Shown here: positions 16,599 through 24,368 of the stretch, one piece after another
Position numbering within the stretch: the first letter of the stretch is position 1
Layout of the letters: every line of letters begins with the position of its first letter
From: Microbacterium lushaniae
Lineage (GTDB): Bacteria > Actinomycetota > Actinomycetes > Actinomycetales > Microbacteriaceae
Assembly: GCF_008727775.1 (NCBI RefSeq)
Contig: NZ_CP044232.1
Location: forward strand, 2,976,001-3,040,000
Reading direction: 5' to 3'
Length of the DNA stretch: 64,000 nt
Translations under genes and position numbers: made by a program
Notes under the pieces: generated by a model
Database searches by the model: none
What the model was told of the DNA's origin: nothing
What the model saw: only the letters and a program-made list of their open reading frames with translations

Positions 16599-19592
16599 TC
16601 AGCGGGCGACGGCTGCTCCCTGCCGGATGACGCTCGCCCCCTGCGGGCCCGCCGCCACCACCAGCTGCGCGGGCAGCTGCTCCTTCATCGCCGCCACGTG
16701 ACTGATCACCCCGACGGTCCGCCCGCCCTGGCGCAGTTCGTCGAGGGCGCGCATGGCCAGTTCGAGCGTGTCGTCATCGAGCGAGCCGAAGCCCTCGTCG
16801 ATGAAGAGCGTGTCCAGGCGGATGCCGCCCGCCCGCGCCGTGACGACCTCGGCCAGGCCCAGCGCGAGGGCGAGCGACGCCAGGAAGGTCTCGCCGCCGG
16901 ACAGCGACTGCGGCGGCCGCGCCTGGCCGGTGTAGGAGTCGAGCACCTCCAGGCCCAGTCCGGATGCCGCCCCCCGCGCCGCGAGCGCGTCCGAGTGCTG
17001 CAGCCGGTACCGGCCGGCGGACATGTCCCCCAGCCGGAGGTTGGCCGCCGCGACGATCTCCTCGAGTTCGGCGGCCAGGACGAAGGTCTCCAGGGTCATC
17101 CGCCGCGTGTTGGGCGCGCGCCCGGCGACGGTGTGCGCGAGGCGCCCCACCACCGCCGCCCGCGCCGCGGTGTCGGCGATGGCACGGTGGGCGGCGTCGG
17201 CCCGCTCGGCGAGATCACGCAGCCGCGTGACGATGGCGCTCGCGTCGGCCGCGGCGGCGGCGGCGGCGGTCACGCGGGCGCGCGCGTGCGCCAGCTCGGC
17301 CTGCACCGGCTCCAGGTCGGCCGGCTGCTCGGGCTCGTCGACGAGTGCGAGCTCGAGTTCGAGCAGGCGCTCACGGGTCGAGCGCTCGGCGTCTTCGTGC
17401 GCGCGCACACGCTCCTCCATCGCGGCACGCTCGCCCGCGGGGCGCAGCGCGGCACGGGCGTCACCGGCGTCGTCGAAGATCGAGGCGGCCAGCCGCTCGT
17501 CGCGGTGCGTGGATGCACTGGAGAGGACTTCGGCGCGCACGACGCTGTCGGCGGCGGAGTCGGTGACGGCGCGCAGCAGCTCGCGACGCCGCTCGGCGTC
17601 GTCGCGACGCTCGGCGACGCTCGCCGCATCCCCCCGCGCCGCATCCACCCGGGCGCGCAGGGCGTGTGCACGCTGCGCGGCCAGCGCCGCATCCTGGCGC
17701 CCCTGCGCCGCCTCGGCGACCAGCGCCTCCCGGCCGGCAGCGGCCTCGGCATCGGCCGCGGCGAGCCCGGCCCGCTCTGCGGCGAGCCGCCCGGCAGTGG
17801 CTACGCGCTCTTCGGCCGCATCGCGCGCCACGCGGGCCGCTTCGTAGGCCGCCTCGGCGTCGCCGCGGCCGGCGCCTCCGGCGCGCGCCACGGCGGCCGC
17901 GTGCGCGGCGCTCGCGTCGCGCAGCACCTCGGCGGCACGGCGGTCGTCGGCGAGCGCGACCTCCTTCGCCTGCGCCGCATCCTCGATCGCGGCATCCCCG
18001 ACGGGTTCGTCCGACGGCGAGGCCGGGTGCGGATGCTCCGTACCCCCGCACACCGGACACGGCTCACCCACCACCAGATCGGCGGCGAGGTCGCCCGCCG
18101 CCGACGCCAGACGCCGCTGCAGCAGCGACGTGTGGTGCGCGGTCGCCTCCGCCAGCGCGATGCCGCACGCGACCGCATGACGCTCGGCGGCGCGGAGCGG
18201 ATCCATGAGCGCTTCCGCCTCCCGCGCCGCGTCGCGGCGGCGAAGGGCCTCGCTCAGCCGCGCCTCCGCCGTCGCCCGTTCGGCCGGCGCCGAGGCCAGC
18301 GCGTCCAGCTGCTCGTCGAGGTCGCGCAGGAGTGCAGGCACCGCCGCGCGCTGGGCGTCGAGGGCGGCGAGGGCCTGCTCGGCATCGGCGGCGGTCGCCG
18401 CTGCCTGCTGCACGTCACGCTCGGCCTCGGCCAGTTCGGCTTCGGCGGCCAGGGCGTCGGCGCAGGCGGCCAGCACGGCGGCGAGTTCGTCGTCACGGGA
18501 TCGCAGCCGGGCCGGAGTGGACGCGCTCTCCCCCGACGCCGCCCACGCGAGGGCGGCCGCGGCGGCGCGCTCCGCGCTCACGGCGGCTTCGCGCTCCGCA
18601 CGGTCGGCGGCCTCCAACGCGGCGCGCAGCTCCTCCCCCGCGCGCGCCCGGGCCAGGACCCCGCGCTCGGCGTCGATCGCGGGTGCATCCGCACTCAGGC
18701 GGGTCAGCCGTTCGCGCAGCTCGAGCCGCTGACGCTGACGCTCGGCCACGTCGCGCGCGGCGCGCTCCCTCTCCAGCGCGCCGTCCAGGCCCGCCTCGGC
18801 GGTGCGCTGCTCCTGGGCGGCGACCTCGGCGCGGTAGGCGGCACGTTCGACGGCCCGCACCACGGCGTCCAGACGCCCGGGGATGTCGGCGGGCGCGAGC
18901 TCTTCACCGGGGAGCACATCGGCGTCCCGGGCCACGCGCTCGGCCTCCTCCAGCAGCATCCGCACGTTCTCGCCGTCGGAGGCCAGCGCGGCTTCGGCGT
19001 CTTTGCGCATTCCCTCGAGGATCTCGGCGTACTGCTCGTAGGTGCGTGTGCCGAAGAGGGTGCGCAGCAGCGCCTGACGCTCGTCGTTGCGCGCGAGGAG
19101 GAACCGCGCGAACCGGTTCTGGGCGAGCAGGATGACCTGCAGGAACTGCTGCTGGGTGAGGCCGACGATCTCGTCCAGGTGGGCGGCCACGTCGACGGGG
19201 CGTGCCGCGACCCCCGTCCACTCCCCGCCGTCGAACTCTTCGAGCATCGCGCGGTGCGGTTCGGTCGTGAACCCCCCGCCCCGCAGCTTCGGCCGCTCGT
19301 ACTCCGGCGAGCGGGTGACGCGCCACCGTCGCTCGGCGGCGGTGAACTCCAGCACCACCTGTGTCGGGTCTTCGGGATCGCAGTGGTCGCTGCGCAGCCT
19401 CCGCTCACCGCCGTCGTAGCGGGGCACGCCGCCGAACAGGGCGTAGCAGACCCCGTCGAGCACGCTCGATTTCCCGGCCCCGGTGCGGCCGGTGATGAGG
19501 AAGATCCCGTCGTCGGCGAACGCGTCGAAATCGACGACCTGCCGTTCCCGGAACGGGCCGAAGCCGGCGAGCTCGAGGCGGTGCAGCTTCAC
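16599..19592 (-). CDS. sbcC: Exonuclease subunit SbcC (Rad50-like ATPase)
   Basis: ATPase subunit of the SbcCD complex, which cleaves hairpins and processes double-strand ends. 997 residues: N-terminal ATPase half with Walker A GRTGAGKSSVLDG near 34-46, two long Ala/Glu/Arg-rich coiled coils, a zinc hook CPVC near residues 511-514 at the apex, and the C-terminal half with signature LSGGETFLASLALALG and Walker B LFIDEGFGSLD. Overlaps sbcD by 4 bp (ATGA), so translation is coupled. Its substrates would include the long inverted repeats dispersed in this chromosome. Confidence 0.96.
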   Translation of the reverse strand: MKLHRLELAGFGPFRERQVVDFDAFADDGIFLITGRTGAGKSSVLDGVCYALFGGVPRYDGGERRLRSDHCDPEDPTQVVLEFTAAERRWRVTRSPEYERPKLRGGGFTTEPHRAMLEEFDGGEWTGVAARPVDVAAHLDEIVGLTQQQFLQVILLAQNRFARFLLARNDERQALLRTLFGTRTYEQYAEILEGMRKDAEAALASDGENVRMLLEEAERVARDADVLPGEELAPADIPGRLDAVVRAVERAAYRAEVAAQEQRTAEAGLDGALERERAARDVAERQRQRLELRERLTRLSADAPAIDAERGVLARARAGEELRAALEAADRAEREAAVSAERAAAAALAWAASGESASTPARLRSRDDELAAVLAACADALAAEAELAEAERDVQQAAATAADAEQALAALDAQRAAVPALLRDLDEQLDALASAPAERATAEARLSEALRRRDAAREAEALMDPLRAAERHAVACGIALAEATAHHTSLLQRRLASAAGDLAADLVVGEPCPVCGGTEHPHPASPSDEPVGDAAIEDAAQAKEVALADDRRAAEVLRDASAAHAAAVARAGGAGRGDAEAAYEAARVARDAAEERVATAGRLAAERAGLAAADAEAAAGREALVAEAAQGRQDAALAAQRAHALRARVDAARGDAASVAERRDDAERRRELLRAVTDSAADSVVRAEVLSSASTHRDERLAASIFDDAGDARAALRPAGERAAMEERVRAHEDAERSTRERLLELELALVDEPEQPADLEPVQAELAHARARVTAAAAAAADASAIVTRLRDLAERADAAHRAIADTAARAAVVGRLAHTVAGRAPNTRRMTLETFVLAAELEEIVAAANLRLGDMSAGRYRLQHSDALAARGAASGLGLEVLDSYTGQARPPQSLSGGETFLASLALALGLAEVVTARAGGIRLDTLFIDEGFGSLDDDTLELAMRALDELRQGGRTVGVISHVAAMKEQLPAQLVVAAGPQGASVIRQGAAVAR

Positions 19593-20743
19593 GCGCGGAC
19601 CTCGGCGACGGTGCGCGCATCCACGACATCGCGGATGAGCGCGCGCTCCGCGTCGGTGGCGCCCTCTCCCGCGCGCACATGGGAGAGGAACGCGTCGAAC
19701 AGCTCGGCGTCGTCACGGGCGGCGCGCACGCGGCCCGAATAGTCCAGTCCGTCCGGGGCGGGAGCGCCGACCGGGGTGTGGACGACGGTCGCGCAGAAGG
19801 GGAAGCGGCGCTGCAGGCGGCGCATCGGCTCGATCTGCGGCGTCGGGTCGGTGTACTGCGCGCACACCCACGCGTCTTCGTCGGCGGCGAAGCGGGCGTC
19901 CTCGAGCAGCTCCGCGAGCGTCCCCCGCAGCGTCACCAGCCGCCGCGGCACGGGCAGCGCGATCCATTCCACGCCGGTCAGGCCCGCGGCATCCAGCTCC
20001 ACCAGCCACGAGCCGCGGGGCTTGTCGGCCTCGCCGAAGCTGTAGTGCAGCGGAGCGCCGGCATACCGCACGCGCTCGGACAGCTGCTGGCGGCCGTGGA
20101 TGTGGCCGAGCGCGACGTAGTCGGGGCCGTCGAAGGCCGGCAGCGGCACGACGTCCAGGCCGCCCTGGCGGATCTCCCGCTCCACGCCCGGGGTCGCCTC
20201 GACCCCCGCCGCGAAGCAGTGCGCGATCGCCACGGAGCGGCCGCCGCGCGCGGCGAGGTCGGCACGCACGAGCCCCAGCGCGTGGTTCATGGTCTGCGCC
20301 TGGCTCCGCAGCTCCACCCCCTCCCAGCGGTGGCGCACGATCGCCGGCTCCAGGTACGGGATGCCGTAGAAGTGCACCGGCCCGTAGGCGTCGTGGACGG
20401 TGACGGGCGTGCCGACCGCACCGGGGTCGGTGAGCACCGTGATGCCCTCCCTCAGCAGCGCGGACTGGAAGCCCAGCCGCGCGGCGGAGTCGTGGTTGCC
20501 GCTGGTGACGATGATGCGGGCGCCGGCGTCCGAGATCGCGGCGAGGGTGTCGGTGAGCAGCGCGTAACAGGCCGGCGCCGGTGCGGCCGAGTCGAACACG
20601 TCGCCGGCGAGGACGACGACGTCCACGCGCAGCTGCGCCACCTGAGCCACGAGCGCCTCCAGGACGCCCCGCAGCGCATCGAGGGTCGCATGTCCGTGGA
20701 AGGACCGCCCGATGTGCCAGTCGGAGGTGTGCAGGATGCGCAT
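19589..20743 (-). CDS. sbcD: Exonuclease subunit SbcD (Mre11-like nuclease)
   Basis: Metallophosphoesterase nuclease partner of SbcC. 384 residues with the five phosphoesterase motifs in order: HTSDWHIG (Asp8, His10), AGDVFD, TSGNHD, IAHC and GHIHG. The capping domain and the C-terminal helical tail, which bind the SbcC coiled-coil base, fill residues 270-384. ATG 20743 gives the conserved MRILHTSDWH start. First gene of the sbcD-sbcC operon; the palindromic element at 20849-20923 lies upstream. Confidence 0.96.
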   Translation of the reverse strand: MRILHTSDWHIGRSFHGHATLDALRGVLEALVAQVAQLRVDVVVLAGDVFDSAAPAPACYALLTDTLAAISDAGARIIVTSGNHDSAARLGFQSALLREGITVLTDPGAVGTPVTVHDAYGPVHFYGIPYLEPAIVRHRWEGVELRSQAQTMNHALGLVRADLAARGGRSVAIAHCFAAGVEATPGVEREIRQGGLDVVPLPAFDGPDYVALGHIHGRQQLSERVRYAGAPLHYSFGEADKPRGSWLVELDAAGLTGVEWIALPVPRRLVTLRGTLAELLEDARFAADEDAWVCAQYTDPTPQIEPMRRLQRRFPFCATVVHTPVGAPAPDGLDYSGRVRAARDDAELFDAFLSHVRAGEGATDAERALIRDVVDARTVAEVRA

Positions 20744-20848
20744 ACCAGCACGCTACGTCGCGCCCCCGACATCCCCGCGAAGGCGCTCAGGCGGTTCGCC
20801 CACAGCGAGCGGCCGCATCCGCCCGTCCCGCGCGCCCGCGCGCCTCAC

Positions 20849-20923
20849 CGACGTCGGAGGATCGCACCCAGGTCGGAGGATGAGCTGCGCATCCTCCGAC
20901 GTCCGTGCGATCCTCCGACGTCG
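20849..20923. repeat. Nested palindromic element B (19-bp perfect arms)
   Basis: Outer arms 20849-20867 (beginning CGACGTCGGAGGATCGC) and 20905-20923 are perfect reverse complements over 19 bp. Inside them a second perfect 11-bp pair, GTCGGAGGATG (20872-20882) and its complement (20890-20900), leaves a 7-nt loop. Each half holds two copies of GTCGGAGGAT. Lies between sbcD (upstream side) and the 3' end of the DUF2277 gene. Terminator or REP-type element. Confidence 0.8.
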
Positions 20924-20932
20924 CTGCGCGGG

Positions 20933-21226
20933 TCAGGATGCGGCGGCGACGCGCGGCTCGTACCGCCCCGACCGCTCGGCGCGGGCGCGGGCCTTCGCGG
21001 CTTCTTCCGCGCGGTCCTTCGGCGGGGCCACGGCCACGAGGTCGTCGAGCAGGTGCGCCGTGGCGTGCGCGATGTCGGCCACCGCCCGGTCGAACGCGGC
21101 CTGGTTCGCGCGGGAGGGCTTCGTCGTCCCCGCGATCTTGCGCACGTACTGCAGGGCTGCGGCGTGGATCTCCTCGGTGGTCGCTGCGGGAGCGAAGTTG
21201 TGGAGGGTGTGGATGTTCCGGCACAT
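20933..21226 (-). CDS. DUF2277 family protein
   Basis: 97-residue small protein starting MCRNIHTLHNFAP, the DUF2277 hallmark (the MCRNI start and a pattern of His/Asn after it). The middle segment KIAGTTKPSRANQAAFDRAV is also typical. The C-terminal third is a charged Ala/Arg/Glu helix. Function unknown throughout the family. An in-frame start three codons upstream (21235) exists, but the ATG at 21224-21226 yields the conserved N-terminus. Divergent from a hydrolase gene. Confidence 0.9.
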   Translation of the reverse strand: MCRNIHTLHNFAPAATTEEIHAAALQYVRKIAGTTKPSRANQAAFDRAVADIAHATAHLLDDLVAVAPPKDRAEEAAKARARAERSGRYEPRVAAAS

Positions 21227-21270
21227 GGCGCCCACGGTACGCCCGGTCGGGCCGCAGCATCCAGACCCGA

Positions 21271-21276
21271 TAGCGT
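21271..21276 (+). promoter_or_regulatory. -10 hexamer before hydrolase gene
   Basis: TAGCGT ends 6 nt before the GTG at 21283. The spacing matches the leaderless pattern; GGAGG also falls in the gap and is too close to act as a normal ribosome-binding site. Confidence 0.4.
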
Positions 21277-21282
21277 CGGAGG

Positions 21283-22032
21283 GTGGATGCCGAGCCGACC
21301 GACGACGTCTCGGTGAGCACGTTCACCGCCGCCGGGTGCACGCTCGTGGCCGAGACGCGGGGATCCGGGGAGACGGTGTTCCTGCTCGTGCACGGGATCG
21401 GGATGGGCCGTACGGTCTTCGCCGATGCTGCAGGGCTCCTGCGCCGGCACGGCCGCGTCATCGCGATCGACCTGCCCGGCTACGGCGAGGCGCCCGAGCC
21501 CGCCCGCACGCCCGCGATCGAACGCCTCGCCGATCTCGTCGCGGCTTTCATCGTGGAGCGGGTGCCGGGCCGCGTCGTGCTGGTGGGGCACTCGATGGGC
21601 ACGCAGGTGGCGATCGAGGTCGCGGCGCGCCATCCGGGCACCGTCTCCCGCCTCGTGCTGGCCGCCCCGACGGTGGATGCGCGTGCGCGCCGGGCCCTGC
21701 CGCAGATGTGGCGGCTGCTGCGCGACCTCACCGACGAGCACCCCAAGGTGATCCTCGCCGGCGCGCGGGAGTATCTGCGCGCCGGACCCTGGCTGCGCCG
21801 GAAGTTCCGCGCGATGCTCGCGCACGCACCCGAGGACTCCCTCGACCGCGTGCGCGTTCCGGTGCTCGTGCTGCGCGGGGAGGAGGATCCCGTCTCGCCG
21901 CGCGGATGGTGCCGGTTCATCGCCGAGTCCCTGCCCGACGGGCGCCTGGAGGAGATCCCCGATCGCGGGCACGAGACGATGATCCGGGATGCGGCGCCCG
22001 CCGTCGCGCGGATCCTGCTGTTCGCCTCCTGA
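21283..22032 (+). CDS. Alpha/beta hydrolase
   Basis: 249 residues with a compact alpha/beta-hydrolase fold: oxyanion LLVHGIGMG (about 34-42), IDLPGYGEA, nucleophile elbow VGHSMGT with Ser104, an acid region LRGEEDPVSP and catalytic His in IPDRGHE. Resembles the esterase/lactonase/BioH-like group; the substrate is not predictable. No signal peptide. GTG start chosen because a -10 lies exactly 6 nt before it; the first 12 residues are not conserved-looking and a later start is possible. Confidence 0.85.
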   Translation: MDAEPTDDVSVSTFTAAGCTLVAETRGSGETVFLLVHGIGMGRTVFADAAGLLRRHGRVIAIDLPGYGEAPEPARTPAIERLADLVAAFIVERVPGRVVLVGHSMGTQVAIEVAARHPGTVSRLVLAAPTVDARARRALPQMWRLLRDLTDEHPKVILAGAREYLRAGPWLRRKFRAMLAHAPEDSLDRVRVPVLVLRGEEDPVSPRGWCRFIAESLPDGRLEEIPDRGHETMIRDAAPAVARILLFAS

Positions 22033-22133
22033 CCGCCACGGCGCGGCGTTTTCCTGCCAGGGTCGACGGCTGCGGCAATGTCGGTGGCCCCGCGTACGTT
22101 CGCTCGTGAGGCAACGACCGACCCACAGGAGCG

Positions 22134-22400
22134 ATGATGTTCGGGATATATGCCGCAGAAGTCCAATTCCGGCTCGACAGCGCCGAGCGCGATCGCGCGC
22201 TGCGCCGCCGAGCGCTGCGGGCGGAGCGTCTCATTCCGGAGGGGGTGCTCCAGCCGCTCCGCTCCCCCGCAGCGCCTCGCCGCGTGTTCCGCGGCGTGTG
22301 GCCGCGCCCCGTCGCGATGGCGTCGGGTTCCGACGTCGGATTCCGGCCGCACGCGTCCGGCTCCGATGTCGGCTTCCGCCCGCACACGTGCGCTGTGTGA
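22134..22400 (+). CDS. Small protein with 11-residue tandem repeat
   Basis: 88 residues, no known family. Starts MMFGIYAAEVQFRLDSAERD (two adjacent Met codons) followed by an Arg-rich helical stretch (about 19-50), then a tail with two copies of an 11-residue repeat, GSDVGFRPHAS and GSDVGFRPHTC. The DNA repeat has a 33-bp period (22329 and 22362). CAGGAG lies 6-8 nt before the start, which supports translation of the N-terminal part. The repeat tail may be coding by accident of an intergenic repeat. Convergent with a small acidic gene; a nested hairpin lies between. Confidence 0.55.
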   Translation: MMFGIYAAEVQFRLDSAERDRALRRRALRAERLIPEGVLQPLRSPAAPRRVFRGVWPRPVAMASGSDVGFRPHASGSDVGFRPHTCAV

Positions 22401-22424
22401 GGTCCACCGGCGCGCACTGACGTG

Positions 22425-22466
22425 CGGCCGGACGCGCCAGCGGCACACCGCTGAAGTGTCCGGCCG
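22425..22466. terminator. Nested hairpin between convergent genes
   Basis: Outer perfect arms CGGCCGGAC (22425-22433) and GTCCGGCCG (22458-22466) enclose an inner perfect pair CAGCGG/CCGCTG (22438-22443, 22448-22453) with loop CACA. Placed between two converging stop codons, it can serve both strands; no T-tract. Confidence 0.55.
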
Positions 22467-22468
22467 GG

Positions 22469-22882
22469 TCAGCGCTGGGCGATCTCCGCGGCGAGGGCCC
22501 GGATGCGGTCGTCGCCGATGTCGGTTCCGGTCTCGGAGAAGCGCTGCCTGAGCACGTCCGCGATGCGCTCCTCGGGGGCGTCGCCGACGTCGACGCGCGT
22601 CTGAGCCACGATGCCTTCGACGCGGTCTTCATTGGTAGCCGAATGCATGTCCATGGCCGGAGCATCCTGCGTGCCAGGCGAACCGGCGGAGGCCGCCTCG
22701 GGGGCCTTGGCGTCGGGAGCGACCGCGCCCCCTTGCACGTCCTGCGTCGCCTCGCCGTGCTGCACGGTGGCCTCGCCGTCGCCGCGGCGGTCATCGTCCT
22801 GCGATGGCTCGATCGGCTTCTCGTCGTACCGGTCGGGGTAGTTCCCACCCGGCTCGTCGAATTCGTTCGTCGTACCCGACAT
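22469..22882 (-). CDS. Small acidic protein (137 aa)
   Basis: Highly polar, largely disordered acidic protein: starts MSGTTNEFDEPGGNYPDRYD, with an Asp/Gly/Ala-rich middle. A folded-looking C-terminus follows (about 80-137; VEGIVAQTRVDVGDAPEERI then VLRQRFSETGTDIGDD). No family recognised. GAGGAG precedes the ATG at suitable distance. It begins 1 bp after the stop of another acidic protein, so the two form an operon. Actinobacteria often carry such hydrophilic proteins linked to stress, but nothing here proves that. Confidence 0.7.
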   Translation of the reverse strand: MSGTTNEFDEPGGNYPDRYDEKPIEPSQDDDRRGDGEATVQHGEATQDVQGGAVAPDAKAPEAASAGSPGTQDAPAMDMHSATNEDRVEGIVAQTRVDVGDAPEERIADVLRQRFSETGTDIGDDRIRALAAEIAQR

Positions 22883-22883
22883 C

Positions 22884-23126
22884 TCAGCTCTCCTCGTCGT
22901 CGGACAGGTCCGGGTCGGCCACCTGCGACGGCTCGTCGCTTTCGATCGGCCCCTCGGGGGCGGTCCCGCCGCCCGCATCTGCGGGCGCGCCGGAGTCGCT
23001 CAACCGCGGCGAGCCCTGGGCGTCCCGGTTCTGCTCGGCCGTCTCGCCGTCGGCTACGGCGCCGCTCTCCCAACCGCCGGGCGGGTCGGCGTCGATGACG
23101 CCCTCGGGCAGGTCGCGATCATCCAT
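22884..23126 (-). CDS. Small acidic protein (80 aa)
   Basis: 80-residue protein starting MDDRDLPEGVIDADPPGGW, almost entirely Asp, Glu, Gly, Pro, Ser and Ala, ending DLSDDEES. Predicted to be disordered. GGAAGGAA lies just before the ATG at 23124-23126. First gene of a two-gene operon with the 137-residue acidic protein. No recognised domain. Confidence 0.65.
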   Translation of the reverse strand: MDDRDLPEGVIDADPPGGWESGAVADGETAEQNRDAQGSPRLSDSGAPADAGGGTAPEGPIESDEPSQVADPDLSDDEES

Positions 23127-23245
23127 GGCGTGTTCCTTCCGTCCTCTCCACCCTCCCGCGCGGCCCCACCGGCACGCAGGGGGTTGACGCGCCGATCGAC
23201 GCCGAGTACCCGCCCCTCCCCGACCCGGCCCCGCCCACCCCACCC

Positions 23246-23318
23246 CCGCGAAACTTCACGCCACCGGCGAGACCTCGACATAAAGCCGCTGTCTCGCCGG
23301 TGGGCTGCAGTCTCGCGG
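23246..23318. repeat. Hairpin repeat C (28-bp inverted arms)
   Basis: Left arm 23246-23273 starts CCGCGAAACTT and ends CCACCGGCGAGAC; the right arm 23291-23318, read on the opposite strand, starts CCGCGAGACTG and ends with the same 13 bases. 24 of 28 positions match; spacer 17 nt. It fills much of the 258-bp gap between a GNAT gene and the acidic-protein operon; the rest of this gap (to 23384) is GC-rich with a run of GGCG repeats and no visible gene. Confidence 0.75.
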
Positions 23319-23384
23319 ATTGTGCGGCGGCGCGGGCGGGGCGGCGCGGGCGGGGCGGCGCGGGCGGCGCGGGCGGCGGGGCGG

Positions 23385-23684
23385 TCAGGCCGAGCGCGCG
23401 GCGTGCAGGATGCCGGCGCGCTCGGGATGGGCGTCGAACCACTCCGCGACGTACCAGCACACCGGGATCACCTCACGGTCGCCCGACGCCTCCAGCTGCG
23501 CCACGGCGCGGGCGACGAGCTCGCCGGCGTAGCCGTGCCCGCGGAAGGTGGGGATCGTGTACGCCCGCGTCATCGCCACGGTGCGACCGTCGTCGCGGTA
23601 GTCCAGCACGCTCACGAGGTCGTCGCCTCGGTGCAGCGTGTAACGCGAGGCGTCTTTCTCGTCGGTGAATCGCAGTCCGGTCAC
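23385..23684 (-). CDS. GNAT-fold N-acetyltransferase, short type
   Basis: 99-residue member of the small YjdJ/GNAT-like acetyltransferases. It has strand VSVLDYRDDGRTVAMTRAYT, the acetyl-CoA pyrophosphate loop PTFRGHGYAGELVARAV (about 44-60, R/Q-x-x-G-x-G/A form) and PVCWYVAEWFDAHPE near the end. The length is normal for this subfamily. Substrate unknown. ATG at 23684. Confidence 0.85.
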   Translation of the reverse strand: MTGLRFTDEKDASRYTLHRGDDLVSVLDYRDDGRTVAMTRAYTIPTFRGHGYAGELVARAVAQLEASGDREVIPVCWYVAEWFDAHPERAGILHAARSA

Positions 23685-23735
23685 CCCGACAGGGTACGCC
23701 TGGTCCGACGCGGGGTCGCCGCATCCGCGCCACGC

Positions 23736-23816
23736 CCGCGCAAAACTCAGGAGACACGCCGCCCCGGCCCCCCGCCGCGACCCGGGGAGCCCTCAGTTCT
23801 CCTGAATTCTGCGCGG
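23736..23816. repeat. Hairpin repeat D, diverged copy
   Basis: Left arm 23736-23754 (CCGCGCAAAACTCAGGAGA) and right arm 23798-23816 match at 17 of 19 positions, both differences being transitions. The arms share AAAACTCAGGAGA with the two copies at 63.4-63.6 kb, while the loop here is different. The right arm encodes the last residues (RRIQEN) of the neighbouring kinase-like gene. Confidence 0.8.
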
Positions 23817-24347
23817 CAGAGTGGCCAGCCACGCGTCGACCTGCCGCTGGCCGGCCAGGCGTACCACCGGCAGGCCCGCGGCGATCCTGCGCTGCATCCG
23901 CTCGCGCGTCACCGGATGCTGCGTCCACGCCCACCGCACGATGTTCTCCTCCGGCGTCCATCGCACCCAGTTGGCCGGGGTCTCGCGATTGCCGTGCCAC
24001 AGTTCCTGCCGCGTGAGCCCTCGTCGCAGCGTCCGCGCCACGACGCGACGCATGACGACCGCGCGCGGATGGTCCAGCCACACGACCGCGTCCGCCCCAC
24101 CGGTGGTCCCGGGATCCAGCAGGCCGTTCAGGCGCGACGACCAGTTGCCCTCGATCACCCAGCCGTCGGGATGCTCCGCCACGAACCCGCGCACGAGCTC
24201 GAGCGCCTCGTCCAGGTCGCGATGCTGCCAGCCCGCGTCCCAGAAGACGGCGTCCAGCTCGAGCACCGCGACGCCCAGCGCATCTCCGGCCCGCCGGGCG
24301 AGGCGGGTCTTCCCCGCCCCCGACACCCCCACGATCCGCAGCTTCAC
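23793..24347 (-). CDS. P-loop NTPase, adenylate-kinase/topology-modulation-like
   Basis: 184-residue P-loop protein with Walker A GVSGAGKTRLARRAG at about 7-21, then the pattern LELDAVFWDAGWQHRD, EGNWSSRL (about 68-75) and VVWLDHPRAVVMRRV, characteristic of the FlaR/'DNA topology modulation protein' group of small nucleotide kinases. Substrate not established for this group. The C-terminus overlaps hairpin repeat D, whose arm supplies the final codons. Downstream of the GH1 gene by 21 bp on the opposite side of its stop, same strand. Confidence 0.82.
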   Translation of the reverse strand: MKLRIVGVSGAGKTRLARRAGDALGVAVLELDAVFWDAGWQHRDLDEALELVRGFVAEHPDGWVIEGNWSSRLNGLLDPGTTGGADAVVWLDHPRAVVMRRVVARTLRRGLTRQELWHGNRETPANWVRWTPEENIVRWAWTQHPVTRERMQRRIAAGLPVVRLAGQRQVDAWLATLPRRIQEN

Positions 24348-24368
24348 CGACCCAGTGTGGCAGCCGCG

